The notes under the pieces: generated by a model
The model's database searches: none
What the model was told of the DNA's origin: nothing
Seen by the model: only the letters and a program-made list of their open reading frames with translations
Shown: positions 11,147-23,112 of the stretch, one piece after another
Position numbering within the stretch: position 1 is the stretch's first letter
Layout: every line of letters begins with the position of its first letter
Position numbers and translations under genes: made by a program
NCBI RefSeq assembly: GCF_002288925.2
Contig: NW_022098050.1
Coordinates: forward strand, 3,871,518 to 3,935,517
Direction: 5' to 3'
Length of the DNA stretch: 64,000 nucleotides
Source: Delphinapterus leucas
Lineage: Eukaryota > Chordata > Mammalia > Artiodactyla > Monodontidae

Positions 11147-12324
11147 CAGCGATCAGAAACAGGCAAAAAAAAAAATCTCTGAAAAAAGCTGTCACGACTT
11201 AGGAGCGAATTAGCAAATAAAGAAAAAAACCATTTCGGAAACAGAGACTCAGAGTAACACGAGAGTGAATAGACTCCATGTTGAAGTGCAGTAAGAAATA
11301 GGGGATAGGAAAAGAAAATGAAACAAACAGAAATAAAATCCTTCTGTGAAAAGCGAATTTCATAATCTCTAACCACTTGAATCCTACTTGACAAAAAACA
11401 CTAAGTTTATTTTTCTCCTTTATTTGTTGAAGTTTGATTAATCTTACCTAAAGAGGTTACAGTTAATTAATTTTTTAAGAATCCAGTTTCAAGGAGATAT
11501 TCTGGCAACCAATTCTGCATCCGTATTCTTCACAATTCATTTGATAATTTGAAACATTAACAAAAACATTTTTAATCTGCTTTTCAAAGGGAACATCTGT
11601 GTGTTATTGTTTATGACAGTAGCTTTGTTATAGCAAGTGAAACATCTGGAGAGACTTGATTACTTGTTGACAGAAACTCCAATGCAAAACACAGGTGAAC
11701 AGCAATGTATTCTCCCTGGGCTCAAATAAATAAGCCCAGCCAATGGGGTTGGCCTAAGCTAATAAATTGGAACAGAGCAGTACTTGGGATCCTTATTTCT
11801 GAGCCATTCCTTGCAGTGGGTCTAGATCTGTGGCCAATTTTGGTTCTTCCCCAACTTAAAAGAACTAGAATTAAGAACTTTTAGCTTGTGACTTTTACTC
11901 TGGATGTTACGAGTGGCCTGTTCAGTCTCCTTAGGTTAACTCCCTGCTAGAAACAAAGAGAATCCAAGTCTCAACAATCCAGATTGTTTGAACCCATGCT
12001 GATGGAATTTTTCAGTCTTTCTAATACTGATTTTCAGTTCACTTGGTTATTAGAATCAGTTGGGTAGTATTCTTATTTGCCAATGAACAGCTCAGGGCTT
12101 CAGAGATAAATAGATGAACAAGTGGTTTCTAAGACCCCAACAGGTAATGTATTGACCACCTTAACCTTCTTACAGCTTAATTAGGTAAATAATGTAATGC
12201 AGGTGAAGGTGCCTAACAGCGTGCTAAGCCTGTGCTAAGCACTCAGTGCAAACGAATCTAAGTGTAGAAGGCACTGCTGATTATAAGCACAAAGGCCATC
12301 TCCTCCTCCTTTCTTGATGGCAGA
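11147..12324. other. No gene or repeat recognised
   Basis: Single-copy-looking, AT-rich DNA. Nothing with coding character was found on either strand. Confidence 0.4.
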
Positions 12325-12762
12325 GAACCTCCCGACCCAGAGGCTGAAAATGCCAGCCTCTCACTTTCCAGCCTCCTTCGTAGCTAAGGCACAGACATGT
12401 GACCCAATTCTGGCCAATGATAAGTGAGAAAGGGGACTTCTGGGGAGGACTTCCTCCCTAATAAGAAATACTTCATGAGTAGAAACATCTCTTTTCTTCA
12501 GTTGAACATTGCCGTGTTTGCACTCAGTGCTTGGGACCATGACAGCCACTTTGCAACCCTGAGGGGATGAGCCTAGGTACCTAGCTAATACCCCAAGGAA
12601 GGCAGAGCAGAAGATGGAGGGAGTCAGTGTCCTTGGTGCCATTGTGGAGCCACTGAACTGACCCTGATCCCACCCACCTCTGGATTTTTTTTTTTGTATA
12701 TTAAATAAGAAGCATCCTTGTGTTGAAGCAATGTTACTTGCAGCCAAAAGCATAACTAATAC
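12325..12762 (+). mobile_element. Old LTR-like repeat, probably MLT1-type
   Basis: Carries recognisable old-repeat text such as CCAGCCTCCTTCGTAGCTAA, GACCCAATTCTGGCCAATGA and, near the end, TGTTACTTGCAGCCAAAAGC. Class assignment is tentative. Confidence 0.5.
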
Positions 12763-15039
12763 ATTGAAGGAGCTCTCTCCTTTTCAAATACCTCAATAGA
12801 ACCTAAACCCAGTTTTCCTTTAATGTGCCGGACAAAATGTGCGTAAGTTGCCACTGAGGGGAACAGGTCCTTCCCAAACCCCCATCTGTTTCCACATTCA
12901 GTACTGTGTGTCCTCAAGTCTTCTTCATCCACAAAATGGAGATGGTTCCTGTTTCTCAACTCATTAAGTGTTTATGATGACTGGTAACCTAATTGATTTG
13001 TGGCCCCCAAATTAAAGGCACTAGAAAAGATTTCTTTTTAAATGGTAGTTTGCCATATGAGCTCTGCCCAGGCTGTGCTGTAATTTATGGATGTGCTAAC
13101 AGGCGAAAGGACAAAGTGACCTGTAATTCACTGACAGAGCCCCGAGAGGCTGCATAATGTCCGTTCCTCCCCATCATCACATGAGTAATAACCATCAAAC
13201 ACACTGGTGGGTACTGAGGGACTCCCTTGTTTCTGAGCTTGTATCCTGCATTGGATCCAAGCCCCATGCCCAACAGCCTGTGGTGATGACATCCCGAAGA
13301 AATCAGCACAGTGCCTCACAGAAGCCAGCCCAGATTGAAAAGAAATAAACAATTACAGGGTACCAAATTAATACTGAACGAAGATGTAAATGATTAGAGT
13401 CAATACTGAATTGCTTGGTGAATCTATTCCAGCAAGAGAAAGCAGCAGTGGTCGGTAGAGGCGGGGAGCTGGCTTTCTTACGAGCCATTGTTCTTTGTAA
13501 CTTCTCACCGGCTCTAGCCGAGGCCTTGGTTCAGATTCCCCCAACAGCTGACGGTTGCAGCTAGAGTGAAATCAATCTTATAATCCTTCTAGCCATTGTA
13601 TTCCTAATTTCCCTGTTTGTCCACCCTTTCTGTTCAGACCGTGCACTCTGAAACAAATTCCACATAGGGTTTCTGACATTAGACTTGCCTATTGCCAACA
13701 CTCTGTCCCTCTGTCAGCTGGGTGTCTGCACCACTGAGAGGGGCATGATGAGTCCGAGGCAATTCCTCACCTCTGTGGAGTGGGGAGAGTGGCCGAGCTC
13801 ACTGTGTCAGAAGAACCTGCCAATTCCTCAGTCAGAGCTGCAGGGTGGGTCTGAAGGTGCTGGCCCATGAAACTACACGGGAGAAAGGGGAAACCCTCCA
13901 GAAGCAGGGGAGAGCGAATCCTGGGCTGTAGGGTGTGATGGAGAATAACAGCTGCTTGTGTAGGACACTGAGCCCCTGAGAGGCCAAAAGATGCCAAGGG
14001 CTGCATCTGTTGCTCACCTTACTCTTGGGCTCCCACCCAGAAGAGGCAGTAACGGTGCTAGGGGCTGGAAGCAAAAAGAATTTCCCAGGAAAATAGTTCC
14101 CCAGCCAAGATCCCCTGCTCTCGAACAAGCTAGGGATTGAAAGACGAGAAAGCAAGCCCAAAGGTTTCTTTTCTGTTTTCCCAGGTCAGTCTAGGAAAGA
14201 GCGGATCCTTTGTCCACCAGGGGTAGAGGAAACAGCACCTTTGCTGTGCCCCAGCCTGCCAGCAGTCTGTAGAGACTGCTTCACCACGCTGCGGGCTGAA
14301 CTCCATCCCCAGAGCAGCCAGAACGTGACGTAAGCAGTATGGAGCCCTCAGTGAAGCCGTCCGAGCCCCAGAGAGGTGGGCTCAGCCCTCTATGATCACA
14401 ATCATGTCCACAGCCCTTAGACCTCCCCTTGCCCTGCTGTAGCCTCAGGGAGACCCTGCAAAGGGGAATCCCCAGGATGGCTGCTGCCATTGGGGAATAC
14501 ACACTCTGGCTCACACACCCTCCCTCCGTACCCGAGAATGCTCACTGTGGACTGGAATGGTGAGAAGGGCTGCTCTGTCACTCTGTCATCACCTTACAGA
14601 GCTGTTGCTGTGCTATCTGGTAGCTCAGCGGGTGGCTTTCTGTCTTAACCTATTTTATTCATGAAGACTGATTCCAGGACCTACAGGACTCTCCGTCCCA
14701 CACTAATTTCTTTCTCTCTCTAAGACTTGCGAAGGCTCGACTGAGCCTACATGTCATAGGAGATGAAATGTTTTCCCCTGCAACGCTAGAAACCACCCTA
14801 GGTATTTCAAACAGAGGGGGGTTAATACCAGCAGCTGGTTACATGGGTCAGAGAAGAGTGAGAAGCCAAAGAGGGGTCCATAAGGCAACACAGAGATCAG
14901 CCACAGCAGAAAGGTGCTAGTACCCTTAGGACGGGGGGCACGTGGGAAGAGCTGTTGTCATCAGAGACGAGAAGCTAGGGTCACATGTCAGGAACTAGAG
15001 ACATGCTGAAGGCTGCCAGGAAAGAGGGGCTACCAGGTG
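12763..15039. other. Non-coding, GC around average; no gene recognised
   Basis: Repeat-poor apart from a possible old repeat at about 14740-15010, whose AACCACCCTAGGTATTTCAA text recurs in similar form at about 50890. Short overlapping open frames at 13.7-14.5 kb show no codon structure or homology I recognise. Confidence 0.4.
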
Positions 15040-15371
15040 GGGGCTTGTATTTGTCTACTGGTGTGTAATAAATGATCCCCAAACTTAGCAGCTGTAAACA
15101 ATAAATTTATTACCTTACAGTTGCTGCAGGTCAGGAACCACCAGCTGAGCTGGGTCGTTCCGGTTCAGGTCTCTCACAAGGCTATGATCAAGGTGTCAGC
15201 TGTGGCTGCAGTTAGCTCAAGGCTCAACTGGGAAGGGTCTGTTTCCCATATGGATGTTGACAGGCCTCAGGTCTTCACTAGTTGGTTGAAGACATCAGTT
15301 CTTAGTCATGTGGGCCTCTCCCTAGGGCTAATCACAAGATGGTGGCTTTCTTCCTATAAAGCAAGGCTCTG
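15040..15371 (+). mobile_element. Old interspersed repeat, left part (split by a SINE)
   Basis: Common mammalian repeat text (GTCAGGAACCACCAGCTGAG, CTCACAAGGCTATGATCAAG, TGTGGGCCTCTCCCTAGGGC). The right part resumes at 15588. Family not assigned. Confidence 0.55.
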
Positions 15372-15562
15372 GGCTTCCCTGGTGGCGCAGTGGTTGAGAG
15401 TCCGCCTGCCGATGCAGGGGACACGGGTTCATGCCCCAGTCCGGGAAGATCCCACATGCCGCGGAGCGGCTGGGCCTGTGAGCCATGGCCGCTGAGCCTG
15501 CGTGTCCAGAGCCTGTGCTCCGCAACAGGAGAGGCCACAACAGTGAGAGGCCTGCGTACCGC

Positions 15563-15587
<25 letters not shown>
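15372..15587 (+). mobile_element. CHR-type SINE, short form, with target duplication
   Basis: Inserted in the older repeat. Flanked by GCAAGGCTCTG (15361-15371) and GCAAGGGCTCTG (15588-15599); A tail about 25 bases. A relatively young copy. Confidence 0.97.
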
Positions 15588-15594
<7 letters not shown>

Positions 15595-15800
15595 CTCTGA
15601 GAGAGAGAGCATGTGAAAAAGGGAGAGCAAGATGGAAGTCACAGTCTTCTTGTGACCCAATCTTGGAAGTGACTTCCAACACTTTAGCCATATTCTATTT
15701 GTTAGAACAGAGTCATTAGGTACAGGCCACACTCAAGAAGAAGGGATCACAAAGGGCATGAATAGCAAGAAGCAAGATCTTAGATGCTGCCTGCCACAGG
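15588..15800 (+). mobile_element. Old interspersed repeat, right part
   Basis: Continuation of 15040-15371 (GTGACCCAATCTTGGAAGTG, CCACACTCAAGAAGAAGGGA). Same orientation and order, which shows that the SINE split a single element. Confidence 0.55.
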
Positions 15801-15929
15801 GACTGTAGCCACCCGCAGAGGCAGAGGCAGCTCTTAGTCTGGGGGCCCAAAGCTTATGCAATCTGGGGAGCCCTTTTAAGACAAAGCATGTAAAATTACA
15901 AATATAAAAATCACAGTCAGGTCCAGTAA

Positions 15930-16350
15930 CTGGTGAAAGTATAAACAAAATGGGGAATAGCCATACAACGGAATACTATTTGGCAATGAAAAGGAATGAA
16001 GTATTGATTCATGCTACACCATGGATGAATCTCAAAAACATGCTGCTCGGTGAAGGAAACCAGCCACAAAAGACCACATACTATTTGATTCCATTTACAT
16101 GAAAATGTCCAGAAGAGGCAAATCCATAGAGACAAGAAGCAGATTAGTGGTTATCAGGGCCTGGGCTTGGGAGCCAGGATTGACTGAAAAGACACGAGGG
16201 AAATTTGGGGTGATGGAAATTTTATAAAACTGGATTGTGGTGATGGTTGTACAAATCAATAAATTTACTAAAAACCAACGAACCATACACTTACAATGGG
16301 TGATTTTCATGGTTTGTAAATGATATTTCAATAAAGCTGTTACAAAAATT
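15930..16350 (+). mobile_element. L1M-type 3' end, old
   Basis: Landmarks: ACAACGGAATACTATTTGGC, ATGAATCTCAAAAACATGCT, AGATTAGTGGTTATCAGGGC, and the end AATAAAGCTGTTACAAAAA. Non-coding. Confidence 0.85.
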
Positions 16351-17654
16351 ATACACACAGGACATTGGAAGGGACCTGTGAAAGTGAGAGGCCCTGGAGC
16401 TTAGGCTTCATTAACTTTTCAGAAAATTTGTCTCCGTGGAAAAGATAGAGCTATTGCAGAGACACTGCCTGAGGCGGTGAGGGGAGAAGGCAATCACCAG
16501 GCTTCTCCTCTCCCTTCTCCGTCCAGTCTTCTGCCTGGGCCTCCAATTGCCCTAACCTGCCCGGAAGCCAGGGAAATGGAGTGCTTTGTGATACAGGGTG
16601 GAGATACGAAGGTCTGGGAGGAGATATGAGAGCAAAGAGGCAAATGACAGGCTCACGGGCCCCAGCCTGCAGGGCTACCTCCACACCCTAATGCCAAGGC
16701 AACTTGGACCAGCTCTACCTTTTGGCGTTGAGAGATGTCTTGAGAGGAAATCCATAGAAGGCCCACGTTTCCAAATGAAGACCTAAGCTATGGATTATTT
16801 ATCATCAAACAGTATAGAACACTGGATTGGTTGGTTCGCTTGAGCTGAACGTTCAAAATCATTTATTCATGCATATATATGTATGGGAGGATGGAGAGCA
16901 GGCTTTGGGTGGGTAGGAGGAAGGGAACAAGGAGATAACTCATGGAAGAAAAATACTGGATGTGTTAAATATTCAATATCGGATGTATTGTCCTGGCAGC
17001 TTTCCTCATTTAACTCTTGCAGGCAAGGAGTACCAAGGGCAGGGCCGCGGGAGCAGTCAGCCCCAGGTGCAGGCAAGAAAAGGATGCATTGTTTGTGGAG
17101 AACTTAAAAACTATAATAAAACCTACTAAAAGTTGGTATCTTTTATTATCAACATGTCCAAATAATTCTAAACAATGTCAGTGATAATACGGCTCCCCTC
17201 AAACTCCAAATATCATATTGGTTTAAGTTCTAAAACTGCCAAGTTTACAGCTGAGTTTTAAATAGTATACATGTAAGCTTCAAATGAGCACATTTTCATT
17301 ACTTACCCTGTACGAAACACTGTTTTCTGCACGGGAGGTGATACAAAGAACCCCAGTTATACAGTAGACCACACACACAGTGGACTGAGCTACACACATT
17401 CCACTCTAGAGTAAGTTCATGTTGGTTCAGAATCATCTGGGCTCACCTTGGCTGAAGTTTGCGTCTCCAGTCCTGGCAGTACTACAGATTCCTGCATTCA
17501 AGTGGTAGATTCGGAAACACAGCGATGGCACAGTGATCGTGAAAACAAAGAAACAGAACTTGAGATGCTTCGGTCTGTCATTCTAGGTGCAGTGACTTTG
17601 AACCATGAGGTGCTCACTCTATTGGACATGTTTTTTTCATGTGGTTCCCCCTCC
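16351..17654. other. No gene recognised
   Basis: Mixed-composition DNA with no repeat I can name confidently. A weak old L2-like segment may lie at 17270-17350. Confidence 0.35.
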
Positions 17655-17805
17655 TTCAAAAATATATTAACATATGATAACCTATATGAGAAAAGAATCT
17701 GAAAAAGAATGAATATATGTATATGTATAACTGAATCACTTTGCTGTACACCTGAAACTAACATGACATTGTAAATCAACTGTACCTCAATAAGATTTTA
17801 AAAAA
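17655..17805 (+). mobile_element. L1 3'-terminal fragment
   Basis: Ends CACCTGAAACTAACATGACA then TTGTAAATCAACTGTACC and an A-rich tail. Confidence 0.8.
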
Positions 17806-17829
17806 TGCATTAACATAAATAAAACTATT

Positions 17830-17945
17830 AATCCAATTTCTTTTTCCTTTTTGGCACTATTTATTTTATTTTTACTTTATTTATATATTTATTTGCTTAT
17901 TTTAAGTATTTATTTTTTATTTGTACTTGATTTTCTATTTCTACT
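17830..17945. repeat. T/AT-rich low-complexity tract
   Basis: Runs of TTTATTTTATTTTTACTTTA type, resembling a degenerated poly(T) tail. Confidence 0.6.
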
Positions 17946-18124
17946 AGAAGGAAGGTTCAACAAAAGAAAGATTTTCTCTCTCTGTGTTTCTTAGTTGGCC
18001 GTTATAATCATTTGTTTTATTTCATAATTATTACTGAAAAAGATTTTGTCATATAGAGGAAGGGAGCTTTACAAATAATCTCCTCTGGGTGTCAAATATT
18101 AATAGATATGCTACTGCATATAAC

Positions 18125-18395
18125 CAAAAAGTATCATCTCCATAAATAAGGAAACTGAGGCTCAAAGAGGTGAAGAAATTTGCTGAAATTCACAAAAGTA
18201 GCAAGTCAGAGACCAAGGATTCAAACAATATTGTACGGTCAGCAGAAAACATGTATCCTTTACATTTATGAACTCATTTGATACTAACCACGACCAGTAT
18301 CATTGTCCCCACTTGACAGATGAGGGTCAAATGACTTCCCCAAAGCTCCATAGCTAGTAAATGGCAGAACAAGGATTTGAACCCTGGTAGCACTG
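18125..18395 (+). mobile_element. Two adjacent MIR SINE fragments
   Basis: Both show MIR core text in the same orientation: AGGAAACTGAGGCTCAAAGA at about 18150, and CTTGACAGATGAGGGTCAAA with TTGAACCCTGG at about 18310-18386. Confidence 0.75.
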
Positions 18396-19828
18396 CATGG
18401 AAGCAACCTGAGTAAACCTTTACTCTGGGCTTCCTCGTCAACTGAGGTTCACTTCCAAAGCCATGCTCAGTTCCCATGGCTGCCGCAGCTGAGTGACTTA
18501 GACCCGCTTCCGTTTGTGCTGTCCTCTCCACCATCCACTGCCACCAAGAAGGAAATCTGGCAGACGCATGTGGGTGATTTCTAAGGACACAACTGCAATC
18601 TGGTCTGAAGTTAGCTCAGCCTGGTTGTTTACCTGGTTTACTTTGAGAAAGTAAGGATGAGAAAGAAGACTGACTTTCTGGAGGTCGGAATCCTTCGGGG
18701 TTCTAACATATATTTACCCCCCCGCCCCGCCCCCGCAGACTCAGACTTCTTGGCGAGCTTTCATAAAGGCTGAAGAAAACTGCATGGTGCTTCCTTCACA
18801 GGTAATACTGACCTGCAACACTAGATGGCAAAATGGTGCTATGTTACTGTGTTGTTATCTGAAAAAGCCTGGTATAAAAGTCTTCCCCCCAAATCCAAAT
18901 CTGCTGAACTGTCCTTTTTTAAAAAAAAATGTTTATTTTTGGAAAATAAAGTTCTATGTGGAGTTAATATCTTAACTTTTAAAAATCATTGTTTAGAAAT
19001 GAACTATTTTGGATGGTCTCAGTCTCCTAGGCTCTATCAAGTAGGTAAATATATGTCTCTTTGCCTAATGGCCAGCTGGTCAAAAGCTACCTCCTAATTG
19101 ATCAGATAAAAACGGGAGGATAACAGAAGATAATGGAGATAGTATGAAATGTACTTTCAAAAGCTGCATGTTAACAGAAATGTGACAAATGTATACGGCA
19201 CAGATGTCATCTGTCATGGCCTCTTTTGTTTAAATAAACATAGAAGCCAATAACAAATTGGACACACTGCTTTTGCTCATTTCATTCATTCAAGAATAAG
19301 CACCTCTTATGTACAGGGCAGTTGTAGGCAGCACAGAATACAAAGAGAATTCTATTCTGGCCTTTAAGAAATCGGTGTTCTAGAGGGGGACAAAAGACAA
19401 ACGTGGCACTACTGTCAACCATCAGCCCCTGAATCATTCTTTCTCCGGAGCCTCACAGTTAAAGCTGCTGGTCCCCCCTTCCTCCCCCACCCCCTGCAAG
19501 CCTTGGGACCACCCAGGGTCCTGACCCGGGCAGGCAGCGCATCAGCGTATCAAGAGCGGCCCCATCCAGGGGCTCAGGGCTGAGTTTGTATTGCTCTCTG
19601 ATTTGCCTGCCCAAATCAAATTTAGCAGAGTCCCTGCCTTATCAGAAGTGCAGAATAACTATTAGCAGGAGAGAGGGATGCATCATGGTGTACAGACATT
19701 GAGGAGAATTGATCCAGGAAGTTTTCTAGAACACTGCCATGAGCAATGAAGAGAAGGTGGAATTACAGGCCCAGAATATTATCCACACCGAGGCAGAGAA
19801 CTCTGTCCGGGTCAGGGGAGCCTGCAGG
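18396..19828. other. No gene recognised
   Basis: Single-copy-looking DNA. Contains a C-rich run near 18717-18737. Confidence 0.4.
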
Positions 19829-19999
19829 GTTGCTTTGTGACCACCTAGAGGGGTGGGATAGGGAGAGTGGGAGGGAGACGCAGGAGGGAGGAGATATGGG
19901 GATATATGTACACGTAGAGCTGATTCACTTTGTTATACAGCAGAAACTAACACACCAATGTAAAGCAATGATACTCCAATAAAGATGTTAAAAAAAAAA
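19829..19999 (+). mobile_element. L1 3'-terminal fragment (cetartiodactyl type)
   Basis: GGTGGGATAGGGAGAGTGGG, then GCTGATTCACTTTGTTATAC, CAATAAAGATGTT and an A tail. The same 3' end recurs at 49.80 and 50.31 kb and, on the minus strand, at 27.84 kb. Confidence 0.9.
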
Positions 20000-20002
20000 G
20001 TG

Positions 20003-20172
20003 TGGTCTGGTCAGCAGCCTTAGCATCCCTAGGAAGTTGTTAGAAATGTAAATTCTCAGGCTCCACCCCAGATCTACTGACTGAGAAACTTTGGGGCTGG
20101 GGCCTAGCTATCTGTGTGTTAACAAGTCCCCCACATGATTCTAATGCACACTTAAGGTCCAGAACCACAGGG
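20003..20172 (+). mobile_element. MER5-type hAT-Charlie DNA transposon remnant
   Basis: Text such as GGAAGTTGTTAGAAATGTAA, CTCAGGCTCCACCCCAGATC, and the terminal GTCCAGAACCAC agrees with MER5A-like elements. Confidence 0.8.
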
Positions 20173-22060
20173 TTAGAGTATGGCCCCTGCCAGGGAGGGC
20201 TGATAGACAAGGGAAGCTACACAGGGGTTAGACCTTGAAGGGCTTTGTGCTGAGGAGATCGGTGTTTCTCTGTTTGTTTTATCTTGTAGGCAATATGGGA
20301 GTCACTGAGGGTTTCTAAGGAAGGAAGTGGTCAGAACAAATCTGTGCTTCCAATCCATCACTCTCAGGACGGTGTGGAGGAGGATGTGGAAGGAGGGGAG
20401 ACACCCCCTCTTCGGAGCATCTCTAGCTTCTCTTCTGCCTTCACCACAAAGCTCCCCCCCGAACCCCGCCCCAGCTCTCTTTGCTTGTTCTATAGCCTTG
20501 TCCCCTGGTGATCTCACCCACTTTCCTGGTGTCAGCCACCCCCTTGGCAGGTGACTACCAAACCTACCTCTTTAGTCTGTATCTTGCACCCGACGGACCG
20601 GCTTGACTTCCTGGATGTCCAGCTGCCATCTCACACTCAGTACAGCTGAATCTGAACTCACCATCCACAAGCTACAGCTTCCTCTCCTGCCTTCTCGACT
20701 TCTGTTAATGGCAAGACTGTCTATGCGGCCATTTCGGCAACAGCTGCCCTGGGGGTCATCCCCTAAGCTTTTTCAACCCCAGACCTACTTAATCACAGCC
20801 TATTCAGTGTTCCAGGAGTCCTCGGCACATACTTTTATTCCAACACATTGACGTGAGTGTCGGGGTCTGAGGGTGAGCATCTTAAGGGAAAAACAAGCTC
20901 ATTTGCATATGTATCAAGCTGCCACAGAAGCAGAGAAGCTGGATAGGGTAGACCTAGGATTTTTACTGAACAAAGGAGTGAATTCCACCCCTTAAAGCTG
21001 AGGGTCGAGACAGACCAGAGAACGGCAGAGAGATGCGAGTAATGCCAATTGGTATGGGGAGTGCCAACCCATAGAGGGTCCCTGGTAAGCCCTGGAAGCA
21101 TGTGCAGCTGTGGGGTATGAGGGAAAGATCGGTTATGAGGAAATGGGATGAAGTTATAAGAAATTACAGAGGGAGCGGGTATGGAAGCAGAGGCAGCAGG
21201 TATAGATGAAGCTTTCTAGAAGTCTAGGGAAGAAAGAAAGGGAGATGGGCTAGCATTTCATAGGAGAAGGAAGGAAAAGGGAAGAGTGTTTGGGGGGTCT
21301 TGTTTTAAAAGGTAGGGGAAAACTCTGAATATGCAATTCAAGAAAAAGCAACAAAAAAGAAATCGGTGGAATAGGAAAGACTTAAGACATCAGAGAGGGT
21401 TGAGGGAGCGCTCAAAAATCACAAAGACCCGGGTAGGTGACATCATGGACACAGAGGAAGGGGCTGGTCTAGGAGCAGAGGATTCAGCTCCATGGTGTCG
21501 GCAGGTGGGCTGAATTGACACTTTCGGAGCATGTCATCTCTGAGGTTGGTGAGAAGGTGGAGAAAGATCCAGAGATGTTGAAGTGGCGAGAAAGAAAAGT
21601 CAGCAAGCTCACAGAGATGTCTGTGATGTTGAGGAGAGGAAAATGGAGGCAGGAAGAGGCTGGTGGTCTTTGGGAGAATGGAAAATGTTTGGAACATGAA
21701 GAATTTGATTGGCAGTCAGCAAGAGGCCCCAAACACAAGCTTCCCAGCATCGTCCACACTGGGCCCACTGCCTATATTACCTCAGCTTCTCCCCTGCCTG
21801 TTGGAAGCCTTCTCCTCTTCAAGCCCCAGGACCAAAGCCACTGTCTCTCTGAAATCTTTCTTGGGAGCCCGTCCCAGGCACAGCTGTTCTCATTAATAAT
21901 AGCGTTTATGTAGTGCTTTACAGCTTAAAAGCAATCACGCATACCTTTTCTTACATACGTTATCTTAATTAACTACTCTCTCCTCTGTAGTTATATAGCA
22001 CTCTGTTCCTTACAGGAATGTAACACTTTATCAGTTCATATGCCCCCAAAACGAGATGTT
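20173..22060. other. Non-coding; possible ancient repeat pieces
   Basis: 20180-20335 and 21180-21560 resemble an ancient mammalian repeat (CTTGAAGGGCTTTGTGCTGA) that I cannot name. Open frames at 21.5-21.9 kb lie in opposite-strand shadow pairs and show no homology. Confidence 0.35.
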
Positions 22061-22195
22061 CATTCTGTCTACTAGACCGTGAGTTTATTAAAAGGCAGCG
22101 TTGCACCTGACTCACCTTTGGAACCCTGTCTAACATAGCACCTGGCCCCAATTAGCAGCACAAAGGCATAGGTTGAACCAAATGAATGAATCTCT
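22061..22195 (+). mobile_element. L2 3'-end fragment
   Basis: Pattern CTAGACCGTGAGTTTATTAA, then ATAGCACCTGGCCCC and the terminal AATGAATGAA, as at the L2 3' end. Confidence 0.6.
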
Positions 22196-22983
22196 GTTGA
22201 AAGTATATGCTTAAAACAATCCTATTGATCCTTCAAGACCCCGTTCGACGGCAATTTATTCTCATGCCCCATCAGCAGTATCTTCTTCAGATTAAATAAG
22301 CATAATTCCTTCTTTTTTCCTCAGAAAATGTATTTTCATTCTTTAGGTTTCAAAGTGATTTTGTTCAGACGTCTCGAAATTATTCTTAAACATTTAGTGT
22401 TATGGAGTCAGAAAAGGCCTCAGTGAGTTCTGAACCATCGATGCTTCTCTACTCCTGGTTTGGCACAGGCTTGGGGTTGGCTTTGGATAGCTTTTCCTTC
22501 TGGTTACTAAAAGATATTAACAGGTACAATGAGGTTCTTTCCCCTAACTTCAATTAGCGTCACTCTTCATTGTTAAGTAGTAAGGGCTTTTGTCTTGAAA
22601 GGCAGAGCAGAAGACCACCTTTTTGTTGAGAACAGCCAGCGTCAATTCTAAATATGCTATGTGGTTTGGTTATAAATACATCCCAGTGATTTTGGTCCTT
22701 AGGCAACTGAGAACCTTCTGCTTAACCTATGGCATCCAAGCGGGAAATAAAACAGAAAGATCTCCTGAAAGTCTAAAAATTCGAGGGCAGGTTGCCCCAA
22801 TCCAAACTTCACCTACAGTTCCCTAGAGTTTGTGGGATTCCTAGCAGGAAGAAGGTGGTGAAAGCCATATTTTAACACCGTCAGTACCACTCCACTGATG
22901 GCTACCATGTTCTGGAACACATTCCTAGCTCCCTTTCTGACTGTTGAGATCTGCTGGGAGACAGGGATTGTGGTGAAAGGATG

Positions 22984-23112
22984 TAGTGTTTCCCAAACTG
23001 GGCTACACATAAGGATCACTATATGTGTTAAAAATATGGATTTCCTGCGACTGACTTCCCTGAGATACTGATTCAGTTGATCTGAGGTTGAGCCAGAGAA
23101 CATATATTTTTT
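22984..23112 (+). mobile_element. MER5-type DNA transposon fragment
   Basis: AGTGTTTCCCAAACTGGGCT start and ACTGATTCAGTTGATCTGAG agree with MER5-like sequence, truncated. Confidence 0.55.

Noticed and set aside
13685..14161. Overlapping frames on both strands at 13.7-14.5 kb as a possible gene
   Set aside because: No splice-site pattern, domain or consistent codon bias; moderate GC explains the frames.
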